From Meconema thalassinum (Eukaryota; Arthropoda; Insecta; Orthoptera; Tettigoniidae), in NCBI GenBank assembly GCA_946902985.2, contig OX336393.1, positions 361,194,779 to 361,258,778 of the forward strand: DNA of 64,000 bases. The letters are read 5' to 3'. The stretch's first letter is position 1. Every line of letters begins with the position of its first letter. The notes under the pieces were generated by a model, which was not told the origin of the DNA, ran no database searches, and was given only the letters and a program-made list of their open reading frames with translations. A program made the translations under genes and the position numbers. Shown in pieces: positions 1-11,634 of this stretch.

Positions 1-68
1 AGCTACAAACTCTGGCAAGCCGAACATGTCCTCGGACACTCCCGGCACTAAAATCCATACGCTAAAAG
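1..68 (+). mobile_element. 3' tail of a tRNA-derived SINE (family S1), cut by the window edge
   Basis: The first 68 bases match the 3' tail seen at 36960-37037, 42545-42674, 63735-63805 and, reversed, 32500-32570. The shared core includes CATGTCCTCGGACACTCC and CCGGCACTAAAA. The tail ends in a short A-rich stretch and the SINE head lies outside the window. Assignment rests on internal comparison only. Confidence 0.75.
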
Positions 69-842
69 AGCCCCGGGTACTTGAGTGTGCGTAGAATTTG
101 TCTGATAGCATGTGTTATCGTGGTGTCAGTAGCAGTGAGTGTATTTGTAATTCGGTTGAGGATTAGGCTGGAGGCGGCCATGGCATTAAATTAGGTTAGC
201 TCAGGTGGTAATCAAATCCATCTCTTCTCAATTATGCCTCATGAGACTGAGTGTACCCCATTCCATCCTTCAGATCAGAATTAAATTTCTTGGTAGAGCG
301 AGGAATCTAACGCGGAACGCGAGAGCGATGGCCAAGAATTCTAGCCGCTACACCATGAAAAATTAAAGTGACGTCTCGACACATCTTCAATAAATTTGAT
401 GGAGAATTAGAAGTGGGTGGAGGGAGGAAAGAGGGGGATGTGTGTTGTTTGATGGTTCCAGACTGCGACTCATTTCAATGGAACATCTGCTACATCCTCG
501 TGTCTTGGGGTTGGGGGTATACCCGGGTTTCACACAACCAAAGTTCAAACAGGTTAACTTCCAGCCATAGTCCTGAATATTAGCAGCATTAACTAATTGC
601 TTGAATATTTCACCATTGGAGATTGCCACAGCTCTTGTCACTTCTTAGTTGTCTTGATATATTGTAGATCTGCCCTAGAATGTGTTCTAGCTACAATCCA
701 GCGTACACTAGTTCCTTCTAAAGATAGCTTTAAGGCCATTTTTCAGTATAGCCTTATTAACAATTAATATTGTCTATGTCAGTCGGTCTACACCAACTAG
801 GGCACCTGTGCGAGAAATTTTGCATTTTCGTTACCCATTCAC
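69..842. other. Unassigned DNA, no gene seen
   Basis: Only short, unremarkable open frames lie here on either strand. There is no recognisable domain, splice-framed exon, repeat end or RNA gene. It is probably decayed intergenic or repeat sequence. Confidence 0.4.
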
Positions 843-857
843 CATTTAACAAACTGT

Positions 858-1095
858 CCGGTTCTGTGGCTAAATGGTTAGCGCGCTAGGCTTTTGTCCA
901 AAGTGCCCCGGGTTCGATTCCCGGCTGAGCCATCAGGGATTTTAATCTCTTGGGGTTAATTTTCGTGGCTCGGGGACTGGGTGTATGTGCCGTCTTTACC
1001 ATCACTTCATCCTCATTACGACGCGCAGGTCGCCCACGGGTGGCAACTAGAAAGACCTGCACTTGGCCTCTCCGGAGGCCACACGATCATTCATT
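858..1095 (+). mobile_element. tRNA-derived SINE (family S2) with 15-bp target duplication
   Basis: The head at 860-931 looks like a 72-nt tRNA. Its 5' GGTTCTG pairs largely with the 3' CTGAGCC. It has an A-box-like stretch (TGGCTAAATGGTTAGC) and a B box (GGGTTCGATTCCC). A tRNA-unrelated body follows and ends in CATTCATTCATT. The 15-bp sequence CATTTAACAAACTGT occurs at 843-857 and again at 1096-1110, a perfect target-site duplication, so this is a recent target-primed insertion. It encodes no protein. RNA polymerase III transcription and mobilisation by a LINE are inferred from the class. Confidence 0.9.
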
Positions 1096-1107
1096 CATTT
1101 AACAAAC

Positions 1108-1580
1108 TGTTATGCGCGCTTCTATAATATGTTACTCTGTTTAATTTACGCACATTTAAAACAAATTGTCAATATTTATGAAATCATAGTGCAATTCGTC
1201 ACGCGTAATACTGTTTGAATATTACTGTATTTTCAATGCACAATGGGTTGTGTGCGGCCCATGTTAACAGACTACCCGTCCGACGCTGGTGTTATGCGGG
1301 CTTCTATAAATCTGTTTATTTGTTTAATTTATGCACTTTTAAACAAATTGTCGATATTTATGAAACCAGAGTGCACTTCGTCACGGGTAATCCAGTTTGA
1401 ATATTCTTTTCAATGCGCAATGGGTTCTGTGCGCCACATGTGTACAGACTACCCGACCGGCTCTAGTGTTATATGGGCTAGACACGACACAGTTCTGCCA
1501 GTTGCTATGGTCTTTTGTTATTAGTTTAAACACATTTTTTAAACAAATAAATACATTTCCCTTGAATTTTCAACAATGCT
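1108..1580. repeat. Degenerate tandem duplication, about 183-bp unit
   Basis: The block from about 1111 (TTATGCGCGCTTCTATAA) recurs at about 1292 (TTATGCGGGCTTCTATAA). Both copies continue through matching stretches ending in a Y-CAATGGGTT-TGTGCG segment at about 1240 and 1420. A third, more diverged partial copy starts near 1470. The small open frames here are by-products of the repeat. Confidence 0.75.
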
Positions 1581-1696
1581 AGATTTTTCCTGTACTATAG
1601 AGACGATTTGGAAGATTTTGGCACAAAAGGCACCTTCTAACTCTCTCTGGTTCAGGAGATTGAGGTTTTTTCGGATAAACTTAGCGTATTATATAA

Positions 1697-2656
1697 TAAA
1701 TTACTGGAATATCTGAAAAAGAAAATTACCTGAAATAGATTATAATGTAACTAAGATACATTCATATATTAAAAATTGTTATTGACTATTGAAAAAGGAG
1801 AAAACTATAGTCAAGCGAGCATCATCAGATTAAAACTTGCAAGACAAATTGTTCTACCAAACACCACCAAACTAACAGTGAGACCCACAGACAGTCTCCG
1901 TACTCGAAAAAATAAAATATAAAAAATATAAATAATTAAAATTGATAAATTGAAAAATTGAACATTTAAAAATTAAAAAGTTAAAAATCAGAAACAAAAA
2001 ATTAAATAAAAAATTAAAATAAAATTTTTAAGTTAAAATAAATACTAGAATAAAAATAAAAGTAAAAATAAATATAAAATACATATCAGACGCTTAGCAT
2101 GTATGATAATTAATAACAATAAATATTAAGGCATTAAGCAGTTATAGCAGTAGTTATTGCTATTTACCATCATCACTGCAGAGCTCTTTAAGGTCATTTC
2201 CACATTGTATTTGTTAACAATTCTATAGTAGTTTAGCTACAGCAATAGTAGCTACCCCTTCATAGATTAGTTGGGGAAGGAAGACTTTTGTTGATATGAT
2301 CGTCATTTCTACGTTTTGCAACATTAAAATAAATATTTGTTTTTTTCGGGTGCTTAATGCCTTAAAATTTATCAGTAATAATTACCATACTCACTAAGTT
2401 TCTGACAGGTTTCAATCTTTTTATTTGTTTTTTGTTTGTTTTGTTTTTGGAGGGCAGAGACTATCTGTGGGTGTCACTGTAAGTGTTTTGTACAGCTATT
2501 GTTTTTTATATTATTTTGGATCTGAAGATGCTCGCTTGACGAGCGATACATGTTATCCCTTAGTTTTCTCTTTTTTCGATAGTCCATAACAATATATATA
2601 AATCATAATCGCACGTAATTTATTTCAGGTAATTTTTCACTTATTCCAGTAATTGG
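1697..2656. mobile_element. Foldback element 1 with about 215-bp inverted arms
   Basis: The left arm (about 1697-1912) is the inverted, diverged copy of the right arm (about 2435-2656). Matching landmarks run in mirror order: TTACTGGAAT with ATTCCAGTAA, ATTACCTGAAAT with ATTTCAGGTAAT, TCAAGCGAGCATC with GATGCTCGCTTGA, and ACCCACAGACAGTCTC with GAGACTATCTGTGGGT. The AT-rich centre holds a further imperfect inverted pair around GGCATTAAG and CTTAATGCC. No coding sequence is present. The arms hold a CTGANGA-hairpin-GA(A/T)AC motif (see findings). It could be a foldback DNA transposon, or inverted Penelope-type terminal repeats; the class is not settled. Confidence 0.7.
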
Positions 2657-2729
2657 AATTATTATCTGTCGACCGACTCGAAGTTACAATATCACTAGTT
2701 CCGTCTTTTAGCGAATACCTCAGCAGACT

Positions 2730-3310
2730 AGTGCCGACCAAAATATTATGTGCACTCGAGTTTGAAGATTGTTTGTGAAGTAACCAATAGACTTACATAA
2801 AATCCAATAACATCATCATTTTCGTCGTTCTAGTTTACGTTAATTCATGTAGGTTTGGAATTTTTAATTTATATTTTAATATTTTTATCGCAGTTGGAAC
2901 ACATAACGTGTCCGTTTTTAAGCGTGTTTCAACCATGCGTCACATTTAATAATTATTATCTCAAAAACCCGTCATCAGATCGAATCCAAATTTTAATACA
3001 ATATACATTGGAATGTTGTATAATTGGTTTATTAATTTCAAAGTTTGGCGTGTCCAAGAAACAAAGTAGCTTTTGAGATAATTCTTAAATTTGGCGCATG
3101 GTTGAAACACGCTTAAAAACGGTCACTTTTTGTGTTCCAACTAAAATAAAAAATATTAAAATCTAAATTTAAAATTCCAAACTTAAATGAACTAACGTAA
3201 AATAGAACGACAAAAATGATGATGTTATTGGATTTTATGTAGGTCTATTGGTTACTTCCCAAACAACTTTTAAACTCGAGTGCTCATATTACAGTATTTT
3301 GGTCGACAGT
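2730..3310. mobile_element. Foldback element 2 with about 240-bp inverted arms
   Basis: Sequence from 2730 (AGTGCCGACCAAAATA) to about 2965 is mirrored from 3310 back to about 3070. Landmarks are CACTCGAGTTT with AAACTCGAGTG, ATCCAATAACATCATCATTTT with its complement at about 3210-3230, and GCGTGTTTCAACCATGCG with CGCATGGTTGAAACACGC. The spacer is about 100 bp. There is no transposase, so it is a non-autonomous palindromic element. It lies only about 75 bp from foldback element 1 and is unrelated to it in sequence. Confidence 0.75.
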
Positions 3311-3524
3311 AATGTACAAGTTTCCATTCTGGTTCGCCTGACATTCTCTGAAGTACAATTATTGTTCTTGGGCGTAACGATGCAGCGTTGAAGTTACTGT
3401 TGTTGATTCATTTATGATATATATGACATAGTGGTCATGTTTACTTGCAGGTGCAAGTGGTAGCACACACTCTACACAATACTGTAGATTTGCTATATAA
3501 AAGTCACAGATACATGCTAAGAAG

Positions 3525-5040
3525 AACAAGTAGTTCCGTGAAGAACTATACAGCCTATTTTCATATATCCTGCTCATGTTAATTGCCTCTATCAAGATAC
3601 AAAATTTCAGTTTAATTGCTGTAACAGATTCGTAGATATTGAGAACCGTCTAAATATTTCAGATGGTCGCCAGGTTGGATTTTTATTTTTGTACTATTAC
3701 ATTAAGATTATTGTGTACGTGTGGTATTCAAACTTCAATCGCATGATTAGAACACAAGAAGTAATAACGAGATTTTAAAATTACGCACAGCAGCCATCTT
3801 GTGATTATGCAAACAATTGAAATAAATTAGATGCCAGTGGATCAACATTTGTATAAGCATTTAACGTGCAACGTTTCACGGCACTCGGATAGTTAATTCG
3901 CGAGAAACGTCCATTTAAATATTTATACTTCGCGTCGCCGCCATGTTGGATTTGTGCTCACCAGGTTATTGAAAGTCCTATAGGTGAACATATGTTCATA
4001 GTCTCCATGAACATAAACAAATTCAGTTAGGTTGCTGTAAAAGATTCATAGATATTGAGAACCGTCTAAATATTTCGGAAGCTCGCCATTTAGGATTGTT
4101 ATATGTATAGGCCATAGAGTTATGTACCATTCAAGGACAATTATTGCCTAGGTTCATTATTCAAACTTTCACTTCGATCGCATGATTACGACACAAGAAA
4201 TAAAAACTTAATTTTTAAATTTCGCACAGTCGCCATCTTGAGGTTATGTAAACAATTGAATTAAGTTAGATAGCAGTGCATTACAAACTGAAAAATTATT
4301 TACTGTACCACATTTCACGGCGCTCAGAGAGTTAAATCACGAGAAAAGTCTATTAAAATATTTCAAATTCGCTTGGTCGCCATGCTCGTTTTGTACTTTA
4401 CAGGTTTATGAAATATACATAGGTAAACTTGTATCAGTACCCTTTATCACCGTACAAAATTGCAGGGTGATATCTGTAATAGTTTCGGAGATATAGAATG
4501 TCAGTGAAATATTTCGCACAGCCTCCATTTTGAAGTTATGTAAACAATTGAACTAAATTAGACTTCAATGCATTACAATTTGTATAAACAATTGCTGTAT
4601 CAAGTTTCATTACGTTTGGATAGTTAAATTGCGAGAAAAGTCTATGTAAAATTCTCAACTTCGCTTGGCCGCCATGTTGGTTTTGTAGTCACCAGGTTTT
4701 TGAAAGTCTCATAGGTGAACTTTTAGTAGTGCCCTTTATCACAGTACACAATTTCAGGGCGATATCGGTAATAGTTTCGGAGATATTGAATGCTAGTGAA
4801 TTATTTCTCACAGCCACCATGTTGGATTGGTGAGACGTAACAAAATTTTAAGGGCACGGTCGAGGTCGCCGGGAATAGCGCTATGAACTTACCGAGTTTC
4901 ATTGAAATCGCTCCAGCCGTTTAGATTTTATTAGGGACACACACACACACACCTCACACACACACACATACACGCACACACACACGGACAAAAGGTGATC
5001 TCATAAGTCTATTTTTTCAAAACTGAAAATAGGCTAAAAA
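3525..5040 (-). mobile_element. HINE/DINE-1-like element A (non-autonomous Helentron-type)
   Basis: Read on the minus strand, it starts near 5040 with TTTTTAGCCTATTTTC, forms a hairpin (about 5012-5035), and runs through a (GT)n tract (4932-4985 on the plus strand). About four degenerate units of roughly 390 bp follow, each with a GCCAT-core block. It then has the subterminal GAAAATAGGCT (about 3552-3562) and ends in a hairpin TAGTTC/GAACTA (3531-3548) followed by CTTGTT at 3525. This order of 5' subterminal inverted repeat, microsatellite, tandem units, 3' inverted repeat and terminal stem-loop is that of DINE-1/HINE elements. It is an inverted copy of element B. No coding capacity. Confidence 0.7.
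4932..4985. repeat. (CA)n microsatellite inside HINE-like element A
   Basis: Nearly pure CA dinucleotide run with a few interruptions. Its position matches the GT tracts in elements B and C, so it is part of the element design and not a chance insertion. Confidence 0.9.
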
Positions 5041-5079
5041 TAAAACATACGCCAAACGTAGTCTACTTTAATAAGACGT

Positions 5080-5496
5080 TAAAATAATAATAATATTAAT
5101 AAAATAATAATAATAACAACAATTATATCCTATGGTCTCGGGTGCCAGGTGCAACGTTTGTTAATTAACGCCCAGAATATAGCTTGCATGTCGAAGTTTA
5201 TCGCTACTTGGAATGCTATGAAAGTCAAGGTGGTTAGATATCGAAGTTCCTTGACACTATAGCGCTTTCTAGTAGAAAATTGAGGAACGTTTTATGTTGG
5301 CGGAAAATCCCGAGATTAATTTTGCCATTATGAACACGGCCTACTAAATTCAAACGGGTTATTTTACATGCCAACAACGTATGGCATGCTTGTCGTGATT
5401 TCTGTCACCTTTCAAAAATATCCTACCATCGCCAAGAGCGAACCTGTAAGCTTAGGGTTGGTAGCCCGACACGATAACAGCTCACCCACCGTGGCA
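5080..5496 (-). mobile_element. tRNA-derived SINE (family S3), minus strand
   Basis: This is the reverse complement of the family copy at 42894-43290. The head is near 5450-5496 on the minus strand (TTGCCACGGTGGGTGAG, then the B-box-like AGGTTCGCTC). The body includes GGCATGTAAAATAACCC and CTAGAAAGCGCTATAG. The tail is the (ATT)n-type run seen on the plus strand as AATAATAATA at about 5080-5125. It is more diverged than the 42.9-kb copy and I find no clear target duplication. Confidence 0.8.
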
Positions 5497-6155
5497 AATT
5501 ATGAAAAAGTGATAACCATATATCTCTATTGTTAAATTGCTTTCACGCCGTAACTTATTAATCATTTGTAGTAATTTCCCCACCAAAAACCGTACGTAGT
5601 AATAACAGCAAAAATAATATACGCGTCTGAGGGCTGAATGAACAGACATACCACATTTTTTCATTCGATGCTCCTCTACTGAAAAAAAAAATAACGAATC
5701 CGCTTCCCTCGGTCATTATCTGAATGATATGGTGTTCTGTTGGATGACCAAGATTATGGCGGATATTTCGTTTGGTATAAAGAGGATTTATACCACACAC
5801 ACCATATTTGTAGCTTTGTCGTGTTTTTTATCTGTCCCATTTAACCCGGCCTTGCTCACGCGTGGAATAATTCTCGCTTTGGTTTCTAAAACAGGTGAAC
5901 ATTTAAAGCAAAAAGTTAACATTCGAATGATTTATCTGCGGGTTTGCTATGCTCGTGTGAGATGATGGATTGGCGTGTACTCGTAAATCCGCGTACAGTA
6001 CCTCACACTGTCATTCACGGACCATCAAAACTGGCATTAGTAAAATACGCATTCATTCTTAAAATCCTTCATGTAATGTGATAAGATAGCAAACAAATAC
6101 ATTTATGAGAAATGAAGGCGTTATGCAATTAGGTCGAGTAATGCATAATGGAAAT

Positions 6156-6180
6156 TAATAATAATAATAATAATAATAAT
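6156..6180. repeat. (AAT)n microsatellite
   Basis: About eight AAT/ATA repeats directly left of foldback element 3. It may be the tail of an eroded retroelement. Confidence 0.85.
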
Positions 6181-6185
6181 CCCTG

Positions 6186-6618
6186 GCACTACAGACAGGT
6201 CGAACCTATCTTAACACGTTGTGAACGCAATCGTTGTGGTATAAGAGGACAACGTGGAGAAAATCAGCCACCAGATTGAACTGCAAGGCTCCGAAATCGT
6301 AGTTGATATCCTGGTACGCAGCCATGATGACTGGCGGAGCTGTACATGCCTGCGTCACTGGGAGTAGTAGCGAGATGGGGCGCATATGCTTACTGGAGCG
6401 TGCGCTTGCGTCGCACCGGCCTCGAGTGCTTGGGCCATCGGGGCTGTCCATTTCAACATATACGGTACTCGCTACTTCCTATTCATTTATATGAGAGATT
6501 CGCCACATGATTTCGGAGCCTTGCAGTTCAATCTGGCGGCTGATTTTCCGCACATTATCCTATTATATTACAACGATTTTGTCCACAAAGTTTCAAGATA
6601 GGTTTCGACCTGTTTTAC
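6186..6618. mobile_element. Foldback element 3, about 115-bp arms
   Basis: The left arm (about 6186-6303) is mirrored by the right arm (about 6505-6618). Landmarks are AGATTGAACTGCAAGGCTCC with GGAGCCTTGCAGTTCAATCT, AGGTCGAACCTATCTT with AAGATAGGTTTCGACCT, and ATTTCGGAG at the inner edge. The central 200 bp is more GC-rich. The open frames across it on both strands are side effects of the palindrome, with no recognisable domain. Confidence 0.7.
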
Positions 6619-6709
6619 CTGAAACTTCCCTTGTTAGATGTCGAAAATCACATAGAATGAATTTACAACAACAAAACCTTAGCCTACACTACTAGGTCCC
6701 GCGGCGTAG

Positions 6710-6850
6710 CCTTGCTCGTTAAATCGCACAACACGACCACGTGGGCAGTTGCAGCAAGTCCGGAAATCATAGGTTCGTAACCCGATGCTGACAGTGGCTA
6801 ACCTGAGTAAGGTTTTTCCCGTGTTTTACACACTCCCTCCGGGTAAATGA
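6710..6850 (+). mobile_element. Possible eroded tRNA-derived SINE
   Basis: A B-box-like GGTTCGTAACCC lies at about 6772-6783, followed by text that reads like a SINE body (AAGGTTTTTCCCGTGTTTTA). No A box or target duplication is clear. Tentative. Confidence 0.3.
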
Positions 6851-6851
6851 C

Positions 6852-7190
6852 CAATATGTGTTTGAGTCTTTAGTCTTTTGACTGGTTTGATGCAGTCTTT
6901 CATGCTTCCCTGTCCTGACCTAATCGTTCCAGCTCTACATAGCAACCACACCCTACATCCGAGGCAATCTGTTTAACATACAGGTATTCGAACCTTGTTC
7001 TACCCCTACAGTTCTTACCCTCCACCCTTAGGGGCAGATGACCTCGTAGTTCCGCCCTTTAAACCAAAAAGAACTAACTAACCACCCTGCACCCTTCCCT
7101 CCATAACTAACTCTGTTATTACTGGATTTCTTAGTACAGTATGTTCTTGAGGCTTGTTCTCATTTCTTGTTACTGATTTTATTTCTGAAT
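6852..7190 (-). mobile_element. 3'-end fragment of a non-LTR retrotransposon, same family as 41251-42800
   Basis: Plus-strand text from 6857 (GTCTTTAGTCTTTTGACTGG, then TTTGATGCAG) and CCGAGGCAATCTGTTTAACA at 6960-6979 matches 41257-41362, where a longer minus-strand copy still shows coding remnants. It is therefore the extreme 3' end of such an element in minus orientation. At about 7028-7085 it is interrupted by another short repeat end. Confidence 0.7.
7028..7085 (+). mobile_element. Short retroposon 3' end (GGGCAGATGACC type)
   Basis: AGGGGCAGATGACCT at 7029 recurs at 13012-13024, where an (ATC)n tail follows; here the tail is ACTAACTAACC. The block splits the non-LTR fragment around it. 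It looks like a 5'-truncated SINE or LINE end. Confidence 0.5.
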
Positions 7191-7326
7191 TGATTTCTGT
7201 CTAAAATATCGTCTTCAGAGATTTTGAATCGCTCCAGGTCGTCCAACTGGACTTTAATTTGCTTGTTTTAACCATGTTAAAAATTTCCTTAGCGAGTCTG
7301 TTTATATGGACTAGCAATCAAGTCGC

Positions 7327-7935
7327 CCGGTATCTTTAACGGTTTACCCCGAGTAAGCTTAAAAAGCGCACAGACGGCAGGTTCCAGACGAAATTCAGAA
7401 CAGCCGAGGTGAACAGCGAAACCCCAAACACATATACTCTTCTCTGAAGGCTTAACTCGACATGACTCGACAGTTTGATGCTGGCCGAAGCTGGGGTGAT
7501 AAGCTCACTCGCTACGAAGCTAGTAATTTATATTTCCAGTGAATGGAGATTGTTGGAAGAAATGAAGACGTAAAAACACTTATAGTGGGTGATGTATTAA
7601 AGATAGTGATAGAGATATACTGACGCGGATGTTTTTTGTAGAACTTATTATGCTGAACAATACTTACACTCATAGTATATAAGTATTTCTAACGATTTAC
7701 CCAGCGTAAGATTGAAAGGCGCACAGACGACAGGGTTTTCTTGGACTTGACTCACTGGAATCGATAGTGCTGGGCTTCCATTACTCATAAATGATTGTTT
7801 TTCTTCAGAAACCTTCCTCGAGAAATCCTTAACAGATTGGTGAAAACCGCATCAAAATCCATCCAGTGGCTCTCGAGATTACCCGTTTCATCCAAGATTC
7901 GGGGACTTAGTTTTATACATGTACTATGCAATGAT
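7327..7935 (-). mobile_element. Dispersed Helitron-like repeat (family H), copy 1
   Basis: Shares CCGGTATCTTTAAC, CAGTTTGATGCTGGCCGAA, AAAACACTTATAGTGGG, GCATCAAAATCCATCCAG and TCGGGGACTT, in the same order, with copies at 31448-32343 and 32931-33272. The other two copies end, read on the minus strand, in TCTCTAC, like the 5' end of the Helitron at 21268. The minus orientation and Helitron link are inferred from that. No CTRR end is visible, and no coding sequence. Confidence 0.6.
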
Positions 7936-10380
7936 GTACAGTATATACATTCACCCAGTACACGGAGATAACTGACCACAACGCTGCCAATGTCCCACAA
8001 ATGAAGCAAACGTAACAACCACATAAATTAGGGCTAACGAACAGATTAATATGTACGACTCATCATGAAATGTATAATGCATATAGCCTATACTCATTTT
8101 TTTTAGAACAAATTAAAGTTGTTATTAGCGTAAAACGCCTGCATATTTTTCTATTTTAGTCGTGCCTTGAGTGAGACTGACGGTACGGGAGGGAGGTCGT
8201 TTATGGGAATGGAGCAGTGGAAAGGAGGAGGGTTCGCGGTGGGATACTGACATTCATTGTGGACGGCGGCCTAGTGAGTGTGGTCGAACGAGAGGCTTCA
8301 TTCATAATCGATAAACCGCACTTCACCGTCCCCCGCTCTCTGCCCTTTTAGAGGACACAAGATTTACTTTTATATACATTGCGTGAAGAAAAATTCGCGG
8401 AAAAACTCAACTTCATCATATTTTCCATTGCCAATAATTATGTGCTGTTAGTTTCTAAACATTTTGCCACTAGGTGTCAGAGACAGTGGCATCCCTAGTA
8501 GCAAACGTTGGAACTACTTGAAATTGAACCAGACGGGGAGTCTACGGGCGTTCAATTAAAATACCGCGCTAATTGGCTGTATTACAAATATAATAAAAAT
8601 CAGGTAGAATGGCGTACAATCTAAATTTAGCGAAAAGTAGATTTTTTACCAATTATCAAGGCAATCCATGTCTTTACAAACTTCCACATGTGCTATTACA
8701 ATTGTGAGTTTTGAAGGTTTTATAGCTATCATCAACCGTACAAAAATCAAAAATGAAACTGAACAATTCGAAAAAAGAATTCTCCTCTTTACTACGAAAC
8801 CTTAAGAAGATAAAGGCTGCTTGATCTTATAGCTCTCACAGTAAAGAGGTGCAGGTGCGATTCATAAAAAGGGAGGCAACGCGCCGTTCGCTACTCCTGT
8901 TGGGGTCCGGACGTGGACACCAAGGGCCCACTGATGAGCCAGCTTGGTGTTCCTAGGCGAAACCCCACACAAGACACGGCAGAAACCTAGAAATATTGCC
9001 GAGTTTTAATTCACTGGCCATGAGAGCCAATATACCATCTTATTCAGAATAAAATTTGCCAGGTCTCATATCACGTGGCCAACCTCCTAAAATGAACAAG
9101 GACAGGGAATGAGTTCTCTTAAATGCTCTGTTCACATTCCATTTCGTAAGATCACCTCGCTGTGTAGCGGCTAGATTCCTAACTTAAAACCACAGCCACC
9201 TCATTCGCAATTCTCACCTGAATTACATATACACACACTAAACAGCCATCACAACAACACAGGTTATCGGACAAAATTCTACACACGCACACACGCACTT
9301 GGGGCTAAATGACCACCATGACCATAGTCCCTCAAATGAAATAACAACATCAATTTAGACTGCGATGCCGCAATCTTGCGCGAAACCAAGAGTAAAGAGA
9401 GGACAGGAGGAGAAGTTATGTAGTGGAGGGGGTCACTGATGCTGTATTCCTGGGAGACAAAAACGTTCAATACAGCTACAGAGGTTGAAAATCATTAGAC
9501 GTAAATAAAGAATGTAAATTAGTCACACAATTTTATTCGAAACCATTTCATCTTATTAGTGATGATTTCTCTCCTATGGACTTACAACTTTTCCCGTAAG
9601 ATATTGCGTGTGAACATTTTCAAAATTGGAGAACCTGAGGGATACCTGAGCTTGTCAGTTTTCTCTTTTTTCATTTACTTTGGAATGTACCATCTAAACC
9701 AGGTGATTTCAATCCATTGTCCACGAATCTTTAAATAGTTCAAGATTGGAATATCAATAATAAAATACTTCAAATTCATTCCAAAACGAAACGTGTGGCA
9801 TTTTGCATTAGCAAGGCTACTAGTTTTGTGGAAATTAAGAAAAGAACATTTTATTCAGTTTCTTAAAAGTAAATGTAATTAAGACTATTACTTAAACTTA
9901 CATTTTCTCAAAACTTGAAATTTTCTGACGAATGCCCCTTTTTCTGAGGAACTAATACAGTTAGAACCTTGAAAATTGCTCAGAATACCCATGTAGTAGA
10001 GGTTATTAAGTGGATCTACTTTCATTGTTATTGGAGTGGTAGAATTGATACTGTGTTGTACATAAACTCAAAAAATCAAGAAAAGTGGGTATATGTAAAT
10101 AAAAAATGTATTTGAATTCCAAATATGTGGATCATCAGTGAACTAAAGACACACAGATGTGTAATTGGTTAAAGTTTGGTAGTGATATGTGTGGTAGTTC
10201 CAGATATAATGGGTCACAAAATATCTGAAATTAGCATTGTCAGTACAGGGGGTCTGGTCTCACCTTAATTAAAATCCGTACAACTACGACAAAAAGGGAG
10301 TGACACACTATGGGTCAAAATCACCAAGCGCCAGTCCTCGTGTTATATTTCTTCACGCTAGTTCTCAAGGGTTAATCACA
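7936..10380. other. Unassigned intergenic DNA
   Basis: No gene or domain is recognised. About 8465-8540 weakly resembles the S1 SINE body (TTGGAACTACTTGAAATTGAACC). Around 9275-9300 there is a small CA-rich patch. The short open frames show no family signature on either strand. Confidence 0.4.
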
Positions 10381-10452
10381 TGTAATATATATCAGGTAAT
10401 TTGTCACATATTCTAGTAATTGGAACGATTTGGGTGTTCACCGACTGAAAGC
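10381..10452 (+). repeat. Solo copy of a dispersed repeat end (TTCCAGTAATTGGAA type)
   Basis: CAGGTAATTTGTCACATA, TTCTAGTAATTGGAA and the trailing TTCACCGACTGAAAG match 2625-2683 (right end of foldback element 1) and 36260-36323. Only the end segment is present, with no matching opposite arm nearby. Confidence 0.6.
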
Positions 10453-11520
10453 GATAAAATTAATTGTCAATAAGGCAACAATGAAAAATAACCTCAAGGC
10501 TATCATTACTATTTTAAATTTATTTGTCATTTGTATAATATCAGTTAAAGAGCCTCAGAACTCCTTCCTGTTACCTTCGTTCCTCTCTACCTTGTTTTTG
10601 TTTTCCATTAGATTTGCCGAATAAACTGGTCTCTGCCTTCCTTGTTATGACTATTGTCTTCCATTGAAGTGAAACAATCGATTGGAGAGGACTGTTTGCT
10701 GGAAGTAATTGGAAAGGAAGAGTATTATTTCTGTTTGTCCTTGTTCAGCCATACAAGTAAGAGGAAAAGGAGCCTTATAATAAAAAGTAATATTCTGATA
10801 TTCATTGAAAGCATTCGAAGGAAACCAATACACCTCTTAGAAACACACAGAAGCGTTCAGAACATTCTTCTTCGAGACGATCTCTGTCTTCCCAATATAG
10901 AATGTTATCGCTTTGAACTCACCAACAATGTCACATGAATAAGTTGCATGAAAATTACTATTTGTAACCCCCAAGGGGATCGCAAATTGTGGGACAGGGT
11001 TGGCGACCACGGGACCCCAGCTGAGTCTGGCAATACTTCCACTTACTTGTGCCGGGTTCCTTTCAGTTATCTTTCCTGTGGTCCTCCCTTGGTCAACACT
11101 TGTTCTCATCCAATCCCTACGGTATTAAGGTATCCGAAGCCTAGGGAGTCTTTCACTTTCCCGCCTTAATTGGCCTTTGTCTCATCTTCCTGATTCTTCG
11201 AGGGATCAGCCTTCAATTTCCTTTTCTTTTCATGATTTTCCTGCCTTCTGCACAGGGCCCTAAAGAAGGCCGGGTGTATGTAGTCCCACCGCTTTTATGC
11301 ACCCTGGGTAATGCTACAACCTCACGGGCTCATGGCTAGTGAATTGAGGAGTTGGCAACCCCAAGGAATTCCTGAGTTGGGTTCGTTTCTTCCCCTTTTT
11401 ATACCGAGTTTGGGGCGGGCCCTTTCCTCTTTCCCCATTCCTATTAGCCTTTCATGGCTCTCCTTCCTTCCATTTCCCTCAATCCTCATTTATTGCCATC
11501 CTGCCAATTATTTCTTTTCT
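10453..11520. other. Unassigned DNA with a GC-richer patch
   Basis: 10950-11520 is richer in G and C than its surroundings, and its pyrimidine-rich plus strand resembles untranslated retroelement leader sequence, but no domain or repeat partner occurs elsewhere in the window. Open frames of 70-94 codons on both strands overlap one another and show no family match. Confidence 0.3.
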
Positions 11521-11584
11521 TTTTAGCCTATTTTCAATTTTGAAAAAATAGGCTTATGAGATCACCTTTTGTCCGTGTGTGTGT

Positions 11585-11634
<50 letters not shown>

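Noticed and set aside
860..931. tRNA gene
   Set aside because: The cloverleaf-like head continues into a SINE body with a target duplication, so it is a retroposed, tRNA-derived sequence.
2518..2558. A working hammerhead ribozyme
   Set aside because: The GAAA core is GATA and there is an extra base before stem II, so I report it only as a resemblance.
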